DNA of 60,771 nt, taken from the NCBI GenBank assembly GCA_019118245.1, contig DWZJ01000053.1, positions 1 to 60,771 of the forward strand, in the 5' to 3' direction. The translations under genes were made by a program, and so were the position numbers. Every line of letters starts with the position of its first letter. Position 1 is the stretch's first letter. Under the pieces are notes generated by a model. That model saw only the letters and a list, made by a program, of their open reading frames with translations, was not told the DNA's origin and searched no databases. Origin of the DNA: Candidatus Oscillibacter excrementigallinarum. Lineage in GTDB: Bacteria > Bacillota > Clostridia > Oscillospirales > Oscillospiraceae. This document shows positions 57,887 to 60,771 of the stretch, one piece after another.

Positions 57887-58135
57887 TCAGTCGTTCAGCT
57901 TGCCGGCCACATAGTTGACGGCATCGCCCACGGTCTTGATGGCTTTGACCTCGTCCTCCGCGGTCTGTCCCAGCTCGAACTCCTCCTCCATGGCCATGAT
58001 CAGCTCCACCAGGTCCACGGAGTCGGCGCCCAGATCGTCCTCAAAGGATGTCTCCGGTGTCACCTCGTCCGGCTCCATGCCAAACTGCTCGGACACCAGG
58101 TCCCTCATGGTCTGAAAAATCTCCTCATTCGACAT
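57887..58135 (-). CDS. acpP: acyl carrier protein
   Basis: 82 residues, acidic, with the phosphopantetheine Ser in GADSVDLVELIMAMEEEF. It carries acyl chains in fatty-acid synthesis. I chose the ATG at 58135 (GAGAGG eight bases upstream); a GTG at 58144 is too close to the ribosome site. It lies between plsX and rnc, the classical order. Confidence 0.95.
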   Translation of the reverse strand: MSNEEIFQTMRDLVSEQFGMEPDEVTPETSFEDDLGADSVDLVELIMAMEEEFELGQTAEDEVKAIKTVGDAVNYVAGKLND

Positions 58136-58217
58136 ATGGTCCACCTCTCATGGAAAAATGGCTCTGTGCCTTGATGGGGTAATCATACGGCAATCCCCTG
58201 GTGGTGTCAATAGGAAA

Positions 58218-59252
58218 TCAATTTTTTTCCGCAGGCGTGCGCACCCGCATATGCTCGATATTGGCCTGGATGTCCGCGATGAAGCCGCTCTCGGCGTACT
58301 CCTTGGCCCGCAGCACCGCGTTTTCGATAGCCCGGGCGTTGGAGCCGCCGTGGGCCTTGATCACCGGCTTCTGGATCCCCAGGAAGGGCGTGCCGCCCAC
58401 CTCGCTGGGGTCCATCAGCTTCTTCATCTGCCCCAGGTCGCCCTTCACCAGCCCGGCGGCCAGTTTGGTCTTGGTGCTGGAGAGGAACATCGCCTTCAGG
58501 GACTTCAGCAGGAACTTGCCCACGCCCTCCATGGTCTTGAGCATCACGTTGCCGGTGAACCCGTCGGTGACGAGCACGTCGGCGGCGCCCATCATGGCGT
58601 CGTTGGCCTCCACATTGCCGATGAAGTGGATGCGGCCGGCGTCTCCGGCCTCTTTCAGCAGGGTGTAGGTCTCATGGCGCAGGGCATCGCCCTTCTCCTC
58701 CTCCGCGCCGATGTTCAGCAGGCCCACCCGGGGCTTGTCGATGCCCATGACCTTCTGGGCGTAATAGCTGCCCAGGTACGCGAACTGGAGCAGGTACTCC
58801 GGCGTGCACTCGGCGTTAGCGCCGCAGTCGCAGAGAACTGCCCGCCCGCCGGCGGTGGGGATCTGGGGGCCCATGGCGGCCCGGCGGATGCCCCGGATGC
58901 GCTTGACCACCAGGGTGGCGCCGGAGAGCAGGGCCCCGGTGGACCCGGCGGAGACGAAGGCGTCGCCCACGCCGTCTTTCAGCAGGTTCAGTCCCACGGT
59001 CAGGGAGGAGTTGGGCTTCAGCTTGAAGGCCATGGCGGGGTCGTCGGCGATCTCCACCACCTCGGCGGCGTCCTTGATCTCCACGCCCGACGGCAGGCTC
59101 TTCTGGCCGCAGGCCTCCACGGCCTTCAGCACCTCCGCGGTCCGGCCCACCAGGATGATCTCCACCCCGTGGTTCCGGTTGGCGTCCAGGGCGCCCCGGA
59201 CGATCTCCAGCGGGGCGTTGTCCCCGCCCATTGCGTCTACGATGATCTTCAT
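58218..59252 (-). CDS. plsX: phosphate acyltransferase PlsX
   Basis: 344 residues. Begins MKIIVDAMGGDNAP, the standard PlsX N terminus, with DAGANAEC-like motif (here DCGANAECTPEYL), GLLNIGAEEEKGD and LVTDGFTGNVMLKTMEG. It converts acyl-ACP to acyl-phosphate for phospholipid synthesis. Its ATG overlaps the trmFO stop (ATGA). Confidence 0.96.
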   Translation of the reverse strand: MKIIVDAMGGDNAPLEIVRGALDANRNHGVEIILVGRTAEVLKAVEACGQKSLPSGVEIKDAAEVVEIADDPAMAFKLKPNSSLTVGLNLLKDGVGDAFVSAGSTGALLSGATLVVKRIRGIRRAAMGPQIPTAGGRAVLCDCGANAECTPEYLLQFAYLGSYYAQKVMGIDKPRVGLLNIGAEEEKGDALRHETYTLLKEAGDAGRIHFIGNVEANDAMMGAADVLVTDGFTGNVMLKTMEGVGKFLLKSLKAMFLSSTKTKLAAGLVKGDLGQMKKLMDPSEVGGTPFLGIQKPVIKAHGGSNARAIENAVLRAKEYAESGFIADIQANIEHMRVRTPAEKN

Positions 59253-60559
59253 GCTTCCCGCACCTCCTGCTTGATTTGGTCGATGATGGCCAGCGAACGG
59301 GCCGACAGCTCCGCGTTCTTGTTCCGCTTCCCCTTCACCCGGTGGTCCAGGGGCGGCATGATGCCGAAGTTGATGTTCATGGGCTGGAACACCGTGACTG
59401 AGGGGTTGGACACATACAGTCCCAGGGCGCCGATGGCGGTCTCCCGGGGGAAGTCGATGGGCGGCCTGCCGGTCAGGCGCCGGGCGGTCTCCACCCCCAC
59501 CAGGAAGCCGGATGCGGCGGACTCCACGTACCCCTCCACGCCGGTCATCTGGCCGGCAAAGGAGATGCGGGGCTGGCTTTGCAGCCGGTAGTACCGGTCC
59601 AGCAGCCGGGGGGAGTTCAAAAATGTATTCCGGTGCATGACGCCGTAGCGGAGGAACTCCGCGTCGTGGAGGGCGGGGATCATGGAGAACACCCGCCGCT
59701 GCTCCGGGAATTTCAGGTGGGTCTGGAAGCCCACCAGGTTGTACACGGTGCCGTCGGCGTTGTCCCGCCGCAGCTGCACCACGGCGTAGGGCTCCTTCCC
59801 CGTGCGTGGGTCCTTCAGCCCACGGGGCTTCAGGGGGCCGTAGCACAACGTGTCGTGGCCCCGGCGGGCCATGACCTCCACGGGCATACAGCCCTCGAAC
59901 ACCATCCTGTCCTCAAAGCCGTGGACCGGGGCCTCCTGGGCCGTGGTCAGCTCCTTCCAGAAGGCGTCGTACTCCTCCTCCGTCATGGGACAGTTGACAT
60001 AATCCGCCGTCCCCCGGTCATACCGGGAGCCGAACCAGGCGTAGTTCATGTCCACGCTCTCGGCGGTGACCAGGGGGGCCGCCGCGTCGTAAAAGTGGAG
60101 GGCCGTGTCTGCCCCCAGCAGGGCCTGGAGCCGCTCCGCCAGAGCGTCAGAGGTCAGGGGGCCGGAGGCGATGACCACCTCCCCCTCCGGGATCTCCGTC
60201 ACCTCGCCGGGCACCACGGTGATGCGGGGGTGGCTGCGGATCTGCTCCGTGACCATGCGGGCGAAGCCGTGGCGGTCCACCGCCAGTGCGCCGCCGGCCT
60301 CCACCCGGGTGGCGTCGGCGCACTGGAGGATCAGGGAGTCCAGCCGCCGCAGCTCCTCTTTCAAAAGGCCCACGGCGTTTTCCAGCTGGTCGCTCCGCAG
60401 GGAGTTGGAGCAGCACAGCTCCGCGAAATATTCGGTCTCATGGGCGGGGGTCTTTTTCTCCGGCTTCATCTCCCGGAGGGTGACGTCGATGCCCCGCTGG
60501 GCCAGCTGCCAGGCGGCCTCTGAGCCGGCCAGGCCGGCGCCGATGACTGTAACATGCAT
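59249..60559 (-). CDS. trmFO: folate-dependent tRNA (uracil-54-C5)-methyltransferase
   Basis: 436 residues. It has the FAD-binding N terminus VTVIGAGLAGSEAAWQLA, CCSNSLRSDQLENAVGLLK (in parts) and the GAGA-like RISFAGQMTGVEGYVESAASG near the C terminus. It makes ribothymidine at U54 of tRNA using methylene-THF. At 436 residues it is full length. It is translationally coupled to plsX. In many Firmicutes topA precedes it; that gene would lie beyond the end of this window. Confidence 0.95.
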   Translation of the reverse strand: MHVTVIGAGLAGSEAAWQLAQRGIDVTLREMKPEKKTPAHETEYFAELCCSNSLRSDQLENAVGLLKEELRRLDSLILQCADATRVEAGGALAVDRHGFARMVTEQIRSHPRITVVPGEVTEIPEGEVVIASGPLTSDALAERLQALLGADTALHFYDAAAPLVTAESVDMNYAWFGSRYDRGTADYVNCPMTEEEYDAFWKELTTAQEAPVHGFEDRMVFEGCMPVEVMARRGHDTLCYGPLKPRGLKDPRTGKEPYAVVQLRRDNADGTVYNLVGFQTHLKFPEQRRVFSMIPALHDAEFLRYGVMHRNTFLNSPRLLDRYYRLQSQPRISFAGQMTGVEGYVESAASGFLVGVETARRLTGRPPIDFPRETAIGALGLYVSNPSVTVFQPMNINFGIMPPLDHRVKGKRNKNAELSARSLAIIDQIKQEVREA

Positions 60560-60771
60560 AGCTTTGGATCCTTCCGATCGTGGTTGGTTGAATGGGTGCG
60601 TCCCATTGGACGCGGGAATTCAGCCATGCTGATGGCTGGGCAGATGCGCCCCCCATTGTCGTCGTCGCAAAGTCCGCTAAGCTCCGTTTCCGCCTGCGGC
60701 GAAAACTGCGCCCGCTCCCTTGCTCCTCCTCTCCCCACCGCGCGGGGCGCGGTGGGGGCCCCGCATAGAGA
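60560..60771. other. noncoding tail of the window with palindromic repeats
   Basis: 212 bp without a gene I can support. It contains CGTCCCATTGGACG, CAGCCATGCTGATGGCTG and a GC-rich hairpin CCCCACCGCGC/GCGCGGTGGGG at the window edge. It may be a repeat family member, or the gap before an upstream gene that is cut off. Confidence 0.4.

Noticed and set aside
1-60771. CRISPR arrays, tRNA or rRNA genes, prophage or plasmid genes, insertion-sequence transposases
   Set aside because: I saw no regularly spaced direct repeats, no cloverleaf-like segments, and no integrase, transposase, terminase or replication protein in any frame.
60560-60771. An open frame on the minus strand continuing past the window edge
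   Set aside because: Translation is Arg/Pro/Ser-rich without motifs and the DNA is full of palindromes, so I treat it as noncoding.

Overview
The window looks like chromosome from a GC-rich member of the Clostridia, most likely the Oscillospiraceae (Flavonifractor/Oscillibacter/Lawsonibacter type). The evidence is the high GC with GC-ending codons, strong AGGAGG ribosome sites, frequent GTG/TTG starts, three T-box leaders, ireB, a four-subunit pyruvate:ferredoxin oxidoreductase, an FHA-FtsW fusion, and no sign of phage or plasmid genes. I see no rRNA, tRNA or CRISPR array.

Layout. 1-4 kb: two lipoproteins around nnr (NAD(P)HX repair). 4-8.5 kb: T-box(Phe)-pheS-pheT, with a palindromic MITE-like insertion in the leader and a hairpin-chain element after pheT that is followed by a second copy of the pheT 3' end. 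8.7-15.4 kb: ireB, an unknown small gene, an NlpC/P60 wall hydrolase, Vat-like and Cat-like acetyltransferases, an abrB/PLP-lyase/EamA cluster and a DUF368 (PopT-like) gene. 15.6-18.6 kb: T-box(Met)-metNIQ. 18.9-28 kb: two MATE exporters, an FHA-FtsW/PBP2 cell-wall pair, an orphan radical SAM enzyme, a PanE-like reductase and a Cys-rich small protein. 28-29.5 kb: metal homeostasis (a ZnuA-like lipoprotein behind a Fur/Zur-type box, and an HMA protein behind a palindromic operator). 29.7-33.8 kb: por operon and an HpaI-type aldolase. 33.9-45.6 kb: XpaC/DUF896/DUF4177/YlmH/ABC exporter cluster, zinc-ribbon/SH3 protein, udk, YbaK, split chromate transporter, birA, DUF523, DUF3783, GNAT, Nudix and a TipA-type MerR regulator. 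45.7-49.8 kb: P-type ATPase behind a yybP-ykoY (Mn2+) riboswitch, and an APC permease. 50-53.3 kb: yjbQ and a nitrilase-family gene diverging from a palindromic promoter, an Ogt-like gene, and an aminotransferase behind a T-box whose specifier reads GCC (Ala). 53.3-60.6 kb: ftsK, uppP, rnc, acpP, plsX, trmFO, all on the minus strand.

How it works together. Much regulation is RNA-based: three T-boxes read tRNA-Phe, tRNA-Met and (inferred) tRNA-Ala, and one Mn2+ riboswitch controls a cation pump. Envelope functions recur: FtsW/PBP2, NlpC/P60, and two undecaprenyl-phosphate genes (uppP and the DUF368 gene). The por operon and the Ala-controlled aminotransferase both act around pyruvate.

The most unusual signal is a pair of 145-bp elements, one after pheT and one after uppP. 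Each is a chain of five hairpins in the same order and in gene orientation. Each is followed by a 63-75 bp near-exact copy of the 3' end of the gene it follows. In both cases the in-gene copy is bracketed by an inverted repeat whose second arm lies in the first bases of the element. I do not recognise this as a named element.
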